From positions 186,001 through 250,000 of the forward strand of contig BDDD01001496.1 in assembly GCA_001972305.1 (NCBI GenBank): 64,000 nt of DNA, given 5' to 3'. The DNA comes from Cephalotus follicularis (taxonomy: Eukaryota > Streptophyta > Magnoliopsida > Oxalidales > Cephalotaceae). Shown one piece after another: positions 1 to 11,456 of the stretch; position 1 is the stretch's first letter; the number at the start of each line of letters is the position of its first letter. Below the pieces are notes generated by a model that saw nothing but the letters and a program-made list of their open reading frames with translations, searched no databases and was not told the DNA's origin. The position numbers were made by a program, and so were the translations under genes.

Positions 1-280
1 TGGGGATTAAGTAGAGAAAATGAAATGGCATCAATGCTTATGGGGAAAGCACTTGTGCCATTCCCTGGATAACGTTGAGTCTTGTTCTTTGCAGTGGGAA
101 GAAACCTAGCTCGCCATCTTAAATTTCCAAGCTCCACTACTCAAACTCGGTTCATTTTTCTAGAAAAATAACTCATTATAGCCATAGACAAGTCTATTTA
201 AACATTTTTAACTCATTTAAATAGCTTTTGATCCATTTAAAGACCATTCACAAAGTTTAGGTCATAAAACCCCAATTCTC
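1..280 (-). mobile_element. E0: distal part of gypsy 3' LTR, left of the E1 insertion
   Basis: AT-rich non-coding sequence ending at a TTCTC that is repeated directly after E1 (27904-27908). It is therefore the continuation of 27904-28434, the LTR that follows the minus-strand pol remnant at 28445-30369. The LTR runs off the window to the left. No gene is seen. The assignment rests on the target duplication and on the LTR start at 28434; the end of this LTR is not visible. Confidence 0.6.
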
Positions 281-2345
281 TGTTAGAGAGAGTGTGACCT
301 ATCAAGCCACTAGGTGGTTCGACGTACTTGTACTCTGCTCATATTATATACAGTCTTGTTCTATTCATGTTACATTATGCAAATTATGTTTTATTATTTG
401 CATAACCGTATATGTTTTATCACATAATTTAAGCATGACACTGCTTACATATATGGTGCCCTGTCACATCAAAGGGTTGGTTGTCGAGCCAAGGGCTATG
501 AGAGCGACTTCCTTATTCCCTATGACTAAATTGTTCCAAGTCATAGTTTCACTTACTTAGGGCATTTGTGAACCGGATAGATTTGCTGTATTGTGCTTGG
601 TCTCACAAATGGGAGGGTGGGGTATCTCATTGCCACTTGGGTTGAACTCTAAAGCTAAGGCGGGGTGCGTGCTGGGAGTATGTACACTGAACTTGACCCA
701 CCATGGGAATTCTATTTGGATGGTCACATATCTTATGTCAGGAGAGTTTCCCATATGAGACAGTAGTGTATAGACTCTATGAGTCTAGAAAGTCCTTGAT
801 GCACTTGTCTGATCCTTAGACCTGAGCGGTTACTATGCATTGCGTAGAGACTGTCTGACTTTGATTTCTGCCATACCCAGTTCTTTCGCGCGATTGACAA
901 ACAGGCAACTTTTGGGTCTTGCAGGATTTATGTGAATGTAAGTGAGTGCGTAACAAGGAATCGTCACACCTGATGTGAGGGTGATTGGCTCTATAGTATC
1001 TGTATTCATTGTGGACTTTGAAATACCTAGTCAGGTTATGACGAGCTGGAACCTAGGGTTTCTGGAAAGGCTTGTCGATAGTCATGATGGTAAAATACGG
1101 ATTTATAGATATCAGCATATCTAGGGTTGACACGTATCCTTACCCTAGGCTGTGATCGGAGCCGAGGATGGCGAGGGATTATAGTATACGGTAACTGTTG
1201 TCAGGATAAAGTATCGGATGTATCAAAAACGGACTTAATTGTGGAAATTAATCAAGGGATTAATTTACACACATGGAATATGATAGTCATAGGTTCAGGG
1301 TCTTAAAATTAGTCAAGGACTATTTATCGTAAGTTTACTTAAGAGCAAGGCGTCTTAGTAACACACCATCGTTACCAATTAATTTTGGACTTTCGGGTCC
1401 TGCCTCACGAGTATATGTATCAGATACATATATCGTATTGTTTTATAACGTGTGATGACACATGTTATATTGTGGTGTAACAGTGATGTTACGTGACTGA
1501 TTAGTTGACGTAATATACTAATATGATTTTGGTATTTATTAATAATTAGATTATTAAATCTCTTATTAAATAATAAATAATAATTAGATTATTATTTATC
1601 ACTCTCCCCATTGTCTGTTGCACGTGATCAACGTGTTGGTTGTTAGACAACCAATATGATAAGAAGCAAAATAAATATAACACGTTAAAACATATGTCTT
1701 CTCTTATCCATTCCATATGTCATGGTGACAAAATGGAAAAGGGATTTGCATTCAAATGGAATGAAATCCTGATAACATGTTTGGTTGTTATTATCATCCT
1801 ATAATTGGGGAGAAAACTCTGAGGATAAGTTGAGGAAGTTAAAAACGTCTGAGGAGAGGCTGCGTTTTTAAGAGAAGAGCCTGGACACTTTTTTAAAAGG
1901 TGTGTGAGTCTGGTGTTTTTGCTTCTTAGAGAACAAAAACAGAGAGAAGAGAAAATATATGAAAACACACCACAACTTGATTTCTATAGGTGGTGTACTG
2001 CTTTCATTGAGTATTACATTCCCTATATTGATCCTAGTCTAGGATTAGAAATATAGGTTTTGGTTTTGTTTGTTATTCCACTGCTGTTCGTTCCTGAGTA
2101 AAAACTTGTAGTCTCAGAACGGATACTTGAAGGAAGGAGTTGGTTGCTTGGTATAAACTCTATCATTCTATGTATGTTTATATTGTTTATCTGGATTGTT
2201 GATTAGCGATCCTAGGTTGTTTGTATTCATTTATGGTGTTAGATAATGAATGTTCTTTGTTTTGAGCCACTTTAATTAAAATTAAAGTTGAACTGTCCAT
2301 GCAACTAATGCCTAAAATAATTATAAACTCAGTTTTATTCTTACA
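281..2345 (+). repeat. E1 5' LTR (2065 bp)
   Basis: Starts TGTTAGAGAGAGTGTGAC and ends ATTCTTACA. The same start recurs at 8163 and the same end at 27903. It holds promoter and polyadenylation functions in this class of element, but I could not fix a TATA box with confidence. Small open frames inside it (for example 294-560 and 1720-1968) are not supported as genes, because the 3' LTR shows the same sequence without preserving them. Confidence 0.92.
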
Positions 2346-2347
2346 AT

Positions 2348-2359
2348 TGGTATCAGAGC
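2348..2359 (+). promoter_or_regulatory. E1 primer binding site (initiator tRNA-Met type)
   Basis: TGGTATCAGAGC lies 2 nt after the end of the 5' LTR. This is the usual plant LTR-element complement of the 3' end of initiator tRNA-Met, where minus-strand cDNA synthesis starts. Confidence 0.9.
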
Positions 2360-2440
2360 CAACTAATCAACCCCAGTTAAACACTATTTTTTGTTTTTGG
2401 TGGCTATTTTGGAACTCTGGTCGTGTTCTGTACTGTCTAA

Positions 2441-2800
2441 CAGTCGACTGTTTCGCGTATTGCGTCGACTGATGGACATAAAGCACTGACGGTATGCGTT
2501 TAAGCGCTGACAGTTTTGCGTTAAGCTCTTGCGGTCAAGGTAAGACGTCGACGCTTAAGGATGTAGGCAACGGCGGTTTATAATTTGGGTGATGGCGCTT
2601 TGTCTAAAGCGAAGTGCGTTTACGCAAGGCATCGACAGTGGCGTAGACGCTTAGCCAGAAAAAGCCAAGGCTTATGATAAAGCGTCGCCGCTATAATCGG
2701 GACACATGCAAATGAAGCTTCGCTTAAAGCGGGGAAGGTTACGCCAAAGCGTCGACGTTAGCGTCGAAGCTTAGCCAGTAACCTCCTACGCTTAAGGCAG
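2441..2800 (+). repeat. GTCGAC palindrome island in the E1 leader
   Basis: Starting about 80 nt after the primer site, about 360 bp contain four exact GTCGAC hexamers (2443, 2464, 2547, 2751), several one-base variants (such as ATCGAC and GTCGAA) and many GCGTnnACGC-like or AAGCG arms. Longer units such as GCGTCGACGC are self-complementary. The rest of the leader up to about 3590 shows no gene, and 2810-3560 is AT-rich spacer. Confidence 0.75.
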
Positions 2801-3584
2801 AGTGTCGCCACTTTCAACGTGACAAGTACGGTTTTTTAGAATCTTGGTATGTAATCCTAGTGGTACTGGATTTTCATTGATCTAGTGGGAGTTATACCGA
2901 GAAATGCCATATTTGATTCGATTAGCCATTGAAAATTAAAAATGTCTATTTGTTTTATTCAAAATTATATTAGATAGATTTTTGGATGTGATATGCATGA
3001 TGGTAAGGCTTTGGGACATGACCTAGATTTCTGTTTCTTTCGTGGATGTTTAATCTGCTTTATTATTTTATTGGGTTTTTTTAATTTGATGGCCTGCGAG
3101 CACCTTAATTTCTTATTTTTGATTCCTCTCTAGGATAGATTCTTTTCTTTAAAATTTAAATGTAAATTTTGTTATAAATCTTTGTAAGCAAAAGGAGGAG
3201 AATCGAAGGAGAGGAAGATAAAGTAAGTTGCAAGACCAAGATGAAGTCCATGGATGCATGGTATTCTTTGTAATAAAGTAGAATTAAATAGTTCACCTAG
3301 GAGACCCGGTGATCACATTGGCTCATGTGAATCACTATGGAATTGTCCCTAGCCTAACCATGTTTTATGTTATACTTCGGATGCATGTGTTGGACAATTG
3401 GTCCAATTACGTCATTGCATGTAAGCCGTAATTAATTGGATTTGGTTAAGATAACCAATGAATTAATTAATGGATCGACTTAATTAAAATGTGAGACCTA
3501 AAATCCCTCTAAGGATAAAATAATAAGTCTTAACGTCAGGGACACTAAGAGTGACCCGACGTGGCCTTCCATAGTTCTCGTTGA

Positions 3585-3950
3585 GTGGCATTGACAGGTT
3601 GTGGGTGGTTAGCTAAAGCTAAGGTCCGCGATCTGTTTAGTGTCATATCAACGTCAGTATTAGATATTGCAAGGAAATCACAATGTTTTGCACTTAGACA
3701 CGTAAACGTGTGGGTGTCAAAACATGTGTATTACTTTGAGGATTGTGGGTGTAGACTTATACTGGCTCTAATGGTTTGTCATGCTAAAGCTGAGATCATA
3801 TTGAGTTGGTGGACCGAAGCTATGATTGGATCTTACACGAGTATGTGGGATTAGATCCTGAGTTGTGTAAATTGGCAGGTGAGCCTACCTATCTTGGGTG
3901 TTGTGGTTTGTCATGCTAAAGCTGAGGCCATAATATGCTAAGGTAGATTC
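3585..3950 (+). other. Four-hairpin array with TAAA tetraloops in the E1 leader
   Basis: Four stem-loops share the apical loop TAAA. H1: TTAGC/GCTAA with loop 3614-3617. H2: ACACG/CGTGT with loop 3703-3706, and outer arms GTTTTG (3685-3690) and CAAAAC (3718-3723). H3: TCA(T)GC/GCTGA with loop 3785-3788. H4: the same core with loop 3917-3920 and outer arms CTACCT (3885-3890) and AGGTAG (3941-3946). The loops start 89, 82 and 132 nt apart. Stems differ in sequence but stay complementary, which suggests a structured RNA. Function is unknown. Confidence 0.65.
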
Positions 3951-4095
3951 CAATCCCCACTAGGAGATTAGATCTCCCAAATTCCACATGGAGGTGTGTG
4001 ATACGATTAAAATAGTGAGAGGAACCATAAGCACTAAAAACCAAATGTTATGGTAGTAACATGGAAAATGGAAAATGGAAAATTTGCTAATAATC

Positions 4096-4114
4096 TCTTT
4101 ATTGTTTCCTATAG
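4096..4114 (+). promoter_or_regulatory. Possible 3' splice site just before E1 gag
   Basis: A pyrimidine-rich run ending in CCTATAG lies 24 nt before the gag ATG at 4139. E2 has a comparable tract ending in CTGCAG (11995) 8 nt before its gag start. This could mean the leader is an intron in some transcripts. No donor has been identified, so this is weak. Confidence 0.3.
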
Positions 4115-4138
4115 GTTATATATATACTTTGCTAGAAA

Positions 4139-4995
4139 ATGTATGTCAACGCCGCAATTGCCAGAGTCTTAGAGACTAATAAGTTGGATGGGCCAAATTT
4201 CCTTGATTGGCAGCGCAACTTGCGATTGGTTCTGACATCATTGAAGTTGTCTCATGTGATGACGGAATCAGCCCCCATACTTGGTGACGATCCATCTTTG
4301 GACACTTAGGCCGCTGTTGCTAAGTGGCTTGATGATGACGAGCAGGCTCAGTGCCTCGCTATAGCTGGCATGGTGTCAGAGCTACAGAGACAGTACGAGC
4401 ATATGGAGAGCCTTGGTGCTATACTTCTCCGTCTCAAGGAGTTGTATGGCGCGCGGTCTAGGACTGCTAGGTTCGATCTCTCTCGTCAGCTTTTCAGTAC
4501 AAAGATGGTGGAGGGAACTTCGGTCCATGAGCATGGACTGAAGATGATAGATCTGATTACGTAGTTGGCTCAATTGGATTTGACTATAGATAACGATTTC
4601 TACATAGATCTCATTTTGTCATTCCCCCCTCGGTCGTCTTCGCATTTTATATCAAACTTCCACATGAACAAGGTGGACTGTTCTTTGCATGAGCTGGTGG
4701 GTATGCTCAGGACTGCGGAGGCGGCTCTTTACATTGGTAAGTCAAAATCTGCCATTATGTTTCTTCCTTCTTCTTCAAAGACTGCCCAGAATAAGGGTAG
4801 GTCTAAAAAGAAAGGCAAGTCCAAGAAGAAGAAGAAGAGCATAAAGAAGGAAAAGCCACAAGGAGTGGTTGGGGGTATAATCAAGGATAAGCTCAAACAG
4901 CTTATGGATGAGAAAGCTTGTTTCCATTGTGGGAAACAAGGACATTGAAAAAAGGACTGCAAGGAGTTTCTTGCTTCCACTGAGGGTACCTCAGG
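4139..4995 (+). pseudogene. gag: E1 gag (broken)
   Basis: Copia gag, the particle protein that packages the element RNA. I take the ATG at 4139 because the copia gag opening (ETNKLDGPNFLDW) follows in frame. Stops interrupt it near 4306, 4562 and 4946. A very lysine-rich stretch precedes a CCHC zinc knuckle (CFHCGKQGH at about 4918-4944). The stop at 4946 replaces the residue right after the knuckle histidine, so the last cysteine is cut off. The leader lies upstream and protease follows directly. Confidence 0.88.
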
Positions 4996-5008
4996 TTCAG
5001 GTACTTAC

Positions 5009-5290
5009 ATGATTGAGCTTCATGTAGCTTCTAATATTAGTTCTACTTGGGTGTTAGACACTGGTTGTGGTACTAATATTTGCAATTCTTGGCAGGGTCT
5101 AAGAAGTGCAAGACAGCTTAGAGCTGAAGAAGCAGTGGACCTACGATTGGGTGATGGATCAAGGATCATTACTAGAGTTGTAGGAGTTTATGATTTACAT
5201 TTGTCAAATGGTTTTGTAATAAGTTTGGATTAATGTTATCTTCTTGAGAACTTAATTCGGAACATTGTTAGTGTTTCGTACCTGTTTAAA
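5009..5290 (+). pseudogene. E1 protease (aspartic)
   Basis: Retroviral-type aspartic protease that would mature the copia polyprotein. The translated stretch has WVLDTGCGTNIC, where copia proteases have a D-S/T-G-A/C active site, so the catalytic Asp is present. A stop near 5233 ends the frame; the protein then continues in phase toward the pre-integrase domain at about 5291. Length and position between gag and integrase fit the family. Confidence 0.82.
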
Positions 5291-6430
5291 TTGGGCTTAG
5301 AGCTTAATTTTAATGTGAATGGTTGTTCTCTTTTATCAAGTGACAAAAATATCATATGTGAGGGCCACAATGATAATGGGATTTATGTTTTAAATATTGA
5401 CTACAAAACAACATTGTCAATCGAGCAAGGAACTAAAAGACAAAGAGAGAATAATGAAATTAATCAATCCTATACTTGGCACTGCAGATTGGGTCATCCT
5501 AGTGAGGCAAGGATGTCAAAGTTGGTTAAGGATGGTCCTTTGGACATCCAGGACTTAGAGTCCTTTCCAACATGTGAATCTTGCCTGCTTGGAAAAATGA
5601 CCAAATCTCCCTTCTCTGGTCAAGGAGAGAGGGCGGTGGATTTACTAGGCTTAATCCACACCGACATTTGTGGACCTATGTCGGCTAGTGCACGATGAGG
5701 ATATCTTTACTTCATTACTTTTACCGATGATTTGTCACGGTATGGGTATGTGTTTCTGATGAGACACAAATCAGATTCTTTTGAGAGCTTCAAGGAATTT
5801 TGAAATGAAGTAGAGAAGCAAACGGGTAAGCCCATTAAAACTCTTTGATCAGATCGAGGGGGCGAGTACCTGTCTGCTGAGTTCCAAGATTATCTTAGAG
5901 ATAATGGGATTCCTCACAATGGACCCCTCCAGGAACACCACAGCATAATGGTGTGTCCGAACAGAGGAATCGGACCTTGATGAATATGGTCCGGTCCATG
6001 ATGTCTTTTCCAGACCTCTCTACCTCTTTTTGGGGTCATGCACTGGAAATAGCTGCATATGTCCTTAACCGGATTCCTTCAGAATCCGTTCCCTCCACTC
6101 CATACCAGGTATGGACAGAGAGGAAACCCAGCCTAAAACATTTGAGAGTTTGGGGTTGTCCAGCTTACGTTAGAAGGTTGGGACCTAGTAAGCTGGAGTC
6201 ATGAGCAGATCGGTGCCGGTTTGTGAGGTATCCCAAAGAAACGATGGGATATTATTTCTACCACCCGGGGAACAAAAGGTGTTTGTTTCGTGTACTGCAG
6301 TTTTCCTGGAGAAGGAATACCTACTCGCAGGAAGCAGTGGGAGCAAAGTGGAACTCGAGGATTTTCCATTGGGAGATATACCACAGACCGAAAAGGAATT
6401 GCAGGCTAGTAACTCTAGAGACATAGCTGA
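5291..6430 (+). pseudogene. E1 pre-integrase zinc finger and integrase
   Basis: Integrase inserts the cDNA into the genome. The HHCC finger is seen as WHCRLGH, with CESC about 40 residues later. The catalytic core has HTDICGPM (first Asp) and SDRGGEYL (region of the second), then a C-terminal WGCPAYVRRLGPSKLES block. The frame is broken by stops near 5696, 5803 and 5848, a shift near 5925, and another near 6203. Order relative to RT (integrase first) identifies Ty1/copia. Not functional. Confidence 0.88.
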
Positions 6431-7590
6431 GATTAGATCCCAACATGAGATTAGATCTCATACAGGCACTCCTACTTTGAGGAGATCATGCAGGGTTTCA
6501 ACAGTGCCCGAGAGATATAGTTTTCTCGTGGAAGGCACTGATGAACCCAACATCATCGGGGATGATGAGCCTGCTAGCTATCAGAAAGCAGTGCAAGGCA
6601 CTGATTCCACTGCATGGATAGATGCCATGAAATCTGAGATGGATTCCATGTACGCCGACCGAGTTTGGAACTTGGTCAAATCTCCCGAGGGCATAGTGCC
6701 TATTGGTTGCAAGTGGATCTTCAAGAAGAAGATTGGTGCAGATGGAAAGATTGAGACATACAAAACACGATTGGTGGCAAAAGGGTATAGACAGTGACAT
6801 GGGGTCGATTATACCGAAACTTTCTCACCAGTTGCGATGCTGAAATCTATTCAGATTTTGCTTGATATTGCCGCTCATTATGATTATGAGATATGAAAAA
6901 TGGATGTCAAAACTGTGTTCTTAAATGGACATCTTGAAGAGGACATTTATATGTCACAACCCGAGGGGTTTATATCCACTGAATCTTCGCACATGGTGTA
7001 CAAGCTTCAGAGGTCAATTTATGGCCTAAATCAAGCATCTAGGAGCTGGAACATACGTTTTGATGAGGTTATTAAGTCTTTTGGCTTAATTAAAAATTTA
7101 GACGAGCCTTGTGTCTACCAGAAATAGGAAAACTCAAGAATCATTTTCTTGGTGCTATGCGTAGATGACATTTTGATTATTGGGAATGATGTAGGGATGT
7201 TGCAATCCGTGAAAGTATGGCTAGCCAAGAACTTCTCCATGAAGGATTTGGGAGAAGCCTCCTACATACTTGGTATAAAAATCTATAGAGATAGATCTAA
7301 TAGGTTGCTTGGGCTTTCCCAAAGCCAGTACATCAGCAAAGTGCTGAAACGATTCAGTATGGAGAATTCCAAACGAGGCTTATTTCCAATAGGCCATGGA
7401 ATTCAACTTTCCAAGAAAATGCCCCCGCAAACATCTGAGGAAAGGACAGTCATGAGTTGGATGCCCTATGTTTCGGCTGTGGGATCGATCATGTATGTCA
7501 TGCTGTGTACTAGGCCTGATGTCGCACATGCCTTGGGAATGACAAGTCGATTTCAGTCCGATGCTGGTATGAAACATTGAGAAGTAGTCA
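6431..7590 (+). pseudogene. E1 reverse transcriptase
   Basis: Copia RT. The entry block around 6600-6795 has the GCKWIFKKK and RLVAKGYRQ motifs; then come MDVKTVFLNG (first catalytic Asp) and LQRSIYGLNQASRSW. The polymerase box usually reads YVDD; here it is CVDD at about 7161-7172, so the tyrosine is lost. Stops fall near 6796, 6895, 7126 and 7578. Downstream it joins RNase H. Confidence 0.88.
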
Positions 7591-8147
7591 AGGGGGTCCT
7601 TAAGTACCTTAGGAGGACTCAGGATGCCTTCTTGATCTACGATGGAGATATTGAGTTGAAATTGGAGGGATATACTGACTCCAGTTTCACTAGTGATCCG
7701 GATGATCACAAATCAGTGCTGGGATATGTCTATATCCTGAATGGCAGTGTTGTGAGTTGGAGAAGCTCAAAAGAGGAAACTACGGCAGACTCAACTACGG
7801 AAGCTGAGTATATAGCAACCTTAGATGCTGCAAAGGAAGGTGTTTGGATGAGTAAGTTCATAGCTGAACTTGGAGTGGTTCCAACCATTACTCGTCATGT
7901 AGTTCTCTACTGTGACAATAATGGGGTTGTTGCACAAGCCAAGGAGCCCAGGTCTCACCAACGGTCCAAGCATATCCTACGGCGTTATCACTTGATCCGA
8001 GAGATCATTGACTTATGAGACATTGTATTAGAGAGGGTTGCCTCAGAGGTAAATTTAGCAGACCCACTTACTGAAGCTCTTAGTAGTAATGTATTCGAGC
8101 GTCATCGGAGTGTGATGGGCTTGAACTATTGGGCTTCGTGGATTGAG
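7591..8147 (+). pseudogene. E1 RNase H and pol end
   Basis: Ribonuclease H removes the RNA strand of the hybrid. The acidic residues can be seen in GYTDSSF, TEAEYIA and LYCDNNG, followed by the HILRRYHLIREIIDL block. A stop occurs at 8016, after which homologous sequence (ADPLTEAL) continues to the polypurine tract. This is the least damaged domain of E1. Confidence 0.87.
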
Positions 8148-8162
8148 GTCCAAGTGGGAGAT
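8148..8162 (+). promoter_or_regulatory. E1 polypurine tract
   Basis: CCAAGTGGGAGAT directly precedes the TGTTAGAG start of the 3' LTR at 8163. Tracts of this kind prime plus-strand synthesis in copia elements. Confidence 0.8.
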
Positions 8163-8564
8163 TGTTAGAGAGAGTGTGACCCGTCAAGCCACTAGGTGGT
8201 TCGATGTACTTGTACTCTGCTCATATTATATACAGTCTTGTTCTATTCATGTTACGTTGTGCAAATTATGTTTTATTATTGGCATAACTGTATATGTTTT
8301 ATCACATAATTGAAACATGACACTGCTTACATAAATGGTGCCCTGTCAAATCAAATGGTTGGTTGTCGAGCCAAGGGCTATGAGAGCGACTTCCTTATTC
8401 CCTGTGACTAAACTGTTCCAAGTCATAGGTTCACTTACTTTGGGCATTTGTGAACCGGATAGACTTGCCGTATTGTATTTGCTCTCGTGAATGGGAGGGT
8501 GGAGTATCTGATTGCCACTTGGGTTGAACCCTAAAGCTAATGCGGGGTGCGTGCTGTGAGCATG
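8163..8564 (+). repeat. E1 3' LTR, first part
   Basis: Matches 281-680 closely, then is cut at GCATG (8560-8564), the target duplication of E2. The rest of the LTR resumes at 26240. Confidence 0.92.
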
Positions 8565-10303
8565 TGTTAGAGATGAAGTGTTGCGAGCCAGTGTCGAGCT
8601 TGTATTTACTTTATCTTGTATAAATGATTTATAAATTCAATAAATACGTTTATGTTTTATCAATGGCTATGAGTTAGTTTCATTAATACTTGCTTTATTA
8701 ATTGTAAATAAATGTACTGGAATAAAGTTAGAGAACCAAGTTCATGATGAGATCATGATGTGAGAGTTGGAATCTCGGTATACTTTAATTTGAATCTTCC
8801 TAGTCATAGGATTGACACTCAGGGTATGATAAATCCGGATAGACCAGCACGTACTATCAGATCGGTAAGTTAAGGGTGACTAATCTCACACTCACTCGCA
8901 TGGATGATGCTATGACAACTACGTGGGTGCTCATCTAATGAGTTCACTGAAGGTGACTGTTGATAGAATATATGTATGGAATTTTACTTACATGTCAGAC
9001 AAAATTCTAGTTTTATAGCAGTGCATGTGGTCATTGGACATGAGCCATCACTGGATGTCTTGTGCATAAGGTGCTGTGTTTTGATGATCCTTAAATACAT
9101 ATTCTATGAAGTGTACACAAGCATTAGTTGGTATGTATGGAGGCATGTGAACCGGCAACAATGAATCCATTGCTTCTAGTAAAAGAAGATTATGCTCATG
9201 ATGATTTTCGTTAGCGATTAAACGTCTGACCAGGCTAGCCACGATATCAAGAGTGTGATATCATTGGTTGAATATTGGAGGGGCACCTTTAATATTATTT
9301 ATGCTGATGAAAGATAGTCACGAGGCTAAATATTAAATTATTGGGGTCTAACATAATCCGTACCCTATATTTATTTAGAGCATTGTTAATGGAGGGACTA
9401 TACGTGCATCTACCTATAAATAGTGGTTCACAAATTATTCATATTACCTGGGGGTCGTTATGCATTGCTAGATGTCGATATTGACCAGTAGGGTGCCCGA
9501 GATTAAATTGATAAATTAAGTTTGGAAGAAAAAGAATTAAAAGAGTTTTAATTTGAAATGTCCAAGAGAATAATTTTATGAGATAATAAATATTTAATTG
9601 GATAAATTGGGAGCGTCACAATATTAATCCTACGGCCAGCGTAATAGTGAACCCATAGGGTCACACACAATACGGGCATATATTTCCAACACGTGATGAG
9701 AGAAAAATAATTGGGAAGTTATTTCCTAATTATATTTAATGAGATTAAATATATTTAATGAGATTAATTATATTAAAGAAAGAAAGAAGTTTAAAAAGAA
9801 AATGATTCCTTTTGAAAGGGCTGGTTTAATAGGAGATTGTGTTTAAGTGGGATTAGTCTAGCAGATAATATATAAACACATATCCCTATTCATAGTTAAG
9901 ACTTTTGCTCTATTTTGCAAAACCCTAGCCGCCTCTCTCTTTCTCCCTCTCATGCAATCAAGTGTTGATTGCTTGCGAAGCAATTGTGTTGGAGATTGAA
10001 GCTTGGTGTGGATACCTTGGAGGCTTTCTATACTTGGAAGCTAGAACCGTTTAATACGTTCAACAAGTAACTGTGCTTTTGGTAGCAAGAAGACTTATTG
10101 GAAGAAGGAAGGAGCCGCTCCATTCATGTGAGTAATTCCGCCTGCTCCTCCATGTTGTTTTATATCTAACTATATATGTATACTCAAAAGATCTTGGAAA
10201 CAAACAATATGGCTTGATATTCATGAGAAGATCACACAATATATGTTTTAGGGTTTTATGCATATAGATATTTTATTGCCTAAATCTCCATAAGGTTCCA
10301 ACA
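8565..10303 (+). repeat. E2 5' LTR (1739 bp)
   Basis: Paired with 24316-26234 by near-identical starts and ends. Its internal 8976-9164 and 9048-9242 frames are not conserved as genes. A diverged relative of the first ~600 bp lies at 30370-30968. Confidence 0.93.
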
Positions 10304-10306
10304 AAT

Positions 10307-10319
10307 TGGTATCAGAGTC
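10307..10319 (+). promoter_or_regulatory. E2 primer binding site
   Basis: TGGTATCAGAGTC begins 4 nt after the LTR end at 10303. It matches the plant initiator tRNA-Met primer site except at its last bases. Confidence 0.85.
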
Positions 10320-10435
10320 GGATTTGATGCATATATATAGTTAGAAACATGTTTTTGATGACGTTCTTGAAATGTTTGGGTTGAATCCATGAGATGGATG
10401 CATGCGATGCTATTGGGTTTTTTCCCCTGCGCGAA

Positions 10436-10725
10436 AGTGTCGACGCTATTGTGAGAAGCGTCTACGCATTGCGTTGATACCACTGTTGAATAAACCCTAA
10501 AGACGCATAAGCGTCGACGCTTTTGAGAAAAGCATTGAAGCTTGGGCGCTAAGACGTTTACGCACAAAGACGCATAAGCGTCGACGCTTTTGAGAAAGGC
10601 GTCGACGCTTAGGCGCTAAAGTGCTGATGCTTCTGAGAAAGGCATCGAGGCTAAAACGCTGCGTCAACGCTTAACGCTTGAACGTCGACGCTTTGTTCTA
10701 AAGCATTGACGCTCTGGCGTGAAAT
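10436..10725 (+). repeat. GTCGAC palindrome island in the E2 leader
   Basis: Five exact GTCGAC (10439, 10513, 10580, 10601, 10684), most inside the self-complementary decamer GCGTCGACGC and spaced by TTTTGAGAAA-type linkers and GCGCTAA. The position, about 120 nt after the primer site, mirrors the E1 island. The stretch from 10730 to 11450 is non-coding leader with one repeated phrase TTCCAACGGCCTC (about 11257 and 11279). Confidence 0.8.
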
Positions 10726-11456
10726 TACGGGAAATAAGAGTTTTTTCAATTACCCAATTAATTGTATATATTTTTAGAAATATATCTATCAAGTTTATTT
10801 GTTGATTCAACGAGATTGAATATGCATGATGGGATGACTATGGACTTGACCTAGTTTGTCTTATTATTCAAGTGTTGAATGTATGTTTTTATTTTTCATT
10901 ATTTTCGGGTTGTAATATTTTGAGACTTGCATGTCTCTCTTCTCTCTCTTAATTTGTATCTGTACTTCTTCTTCACCTCCTTGTAACTCCCCTTGATTTA
11001 TTTCAAGGTTTCTGTAGTTTCTAGTTGGTTTATGTAATTGAAAAGCGAGCATCACAGTGGAAGCAAGTTGGAGGAGGACGAAGATATTACAAGACCCATG
11101 CATGTATGGGAACGAATGTATGATTGTAATAACATACCTAGGAATGAGACCAACACCTTGTTTGAGAGTCAGACAAGTTGCAGTAGTAAAGTCCATAACC
11201 CGCCATTAGTTTTATAGTATGTATGTGATGCATGTCTAAATTCTGTTCTTGAGATTCCAACGGCCTCCCCCTTAGAGGTTCCAACGGCCTCTCCATATTA
11301 TGCAATGTACCTGTAATTTGATTAATGAAGGCTTGGCTAAAATAATAACAAAAATGAGATTTATATTATTATTCCTCAATTATACCATGATATCAAGTTA
11401 AAGCAAAACTGGCACAAAAGAGTGTTCGGTCGTTGCCTTCTGCCATTACAACTGAT

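Noticed and set aside
2441-2800. CRISPR array or regular satellite
   Set aside because: The repeated word is only 6-12 bp, self-complementary and irregularly spaced, with no spacers of constant length, and the DNA is from a plant.
3585-3854. An 89-residue ORF before E1 gag
   Set aside because: It overlaps the hairpin array; no similarity to a known domain, and codon pattern follows the stem-loops.
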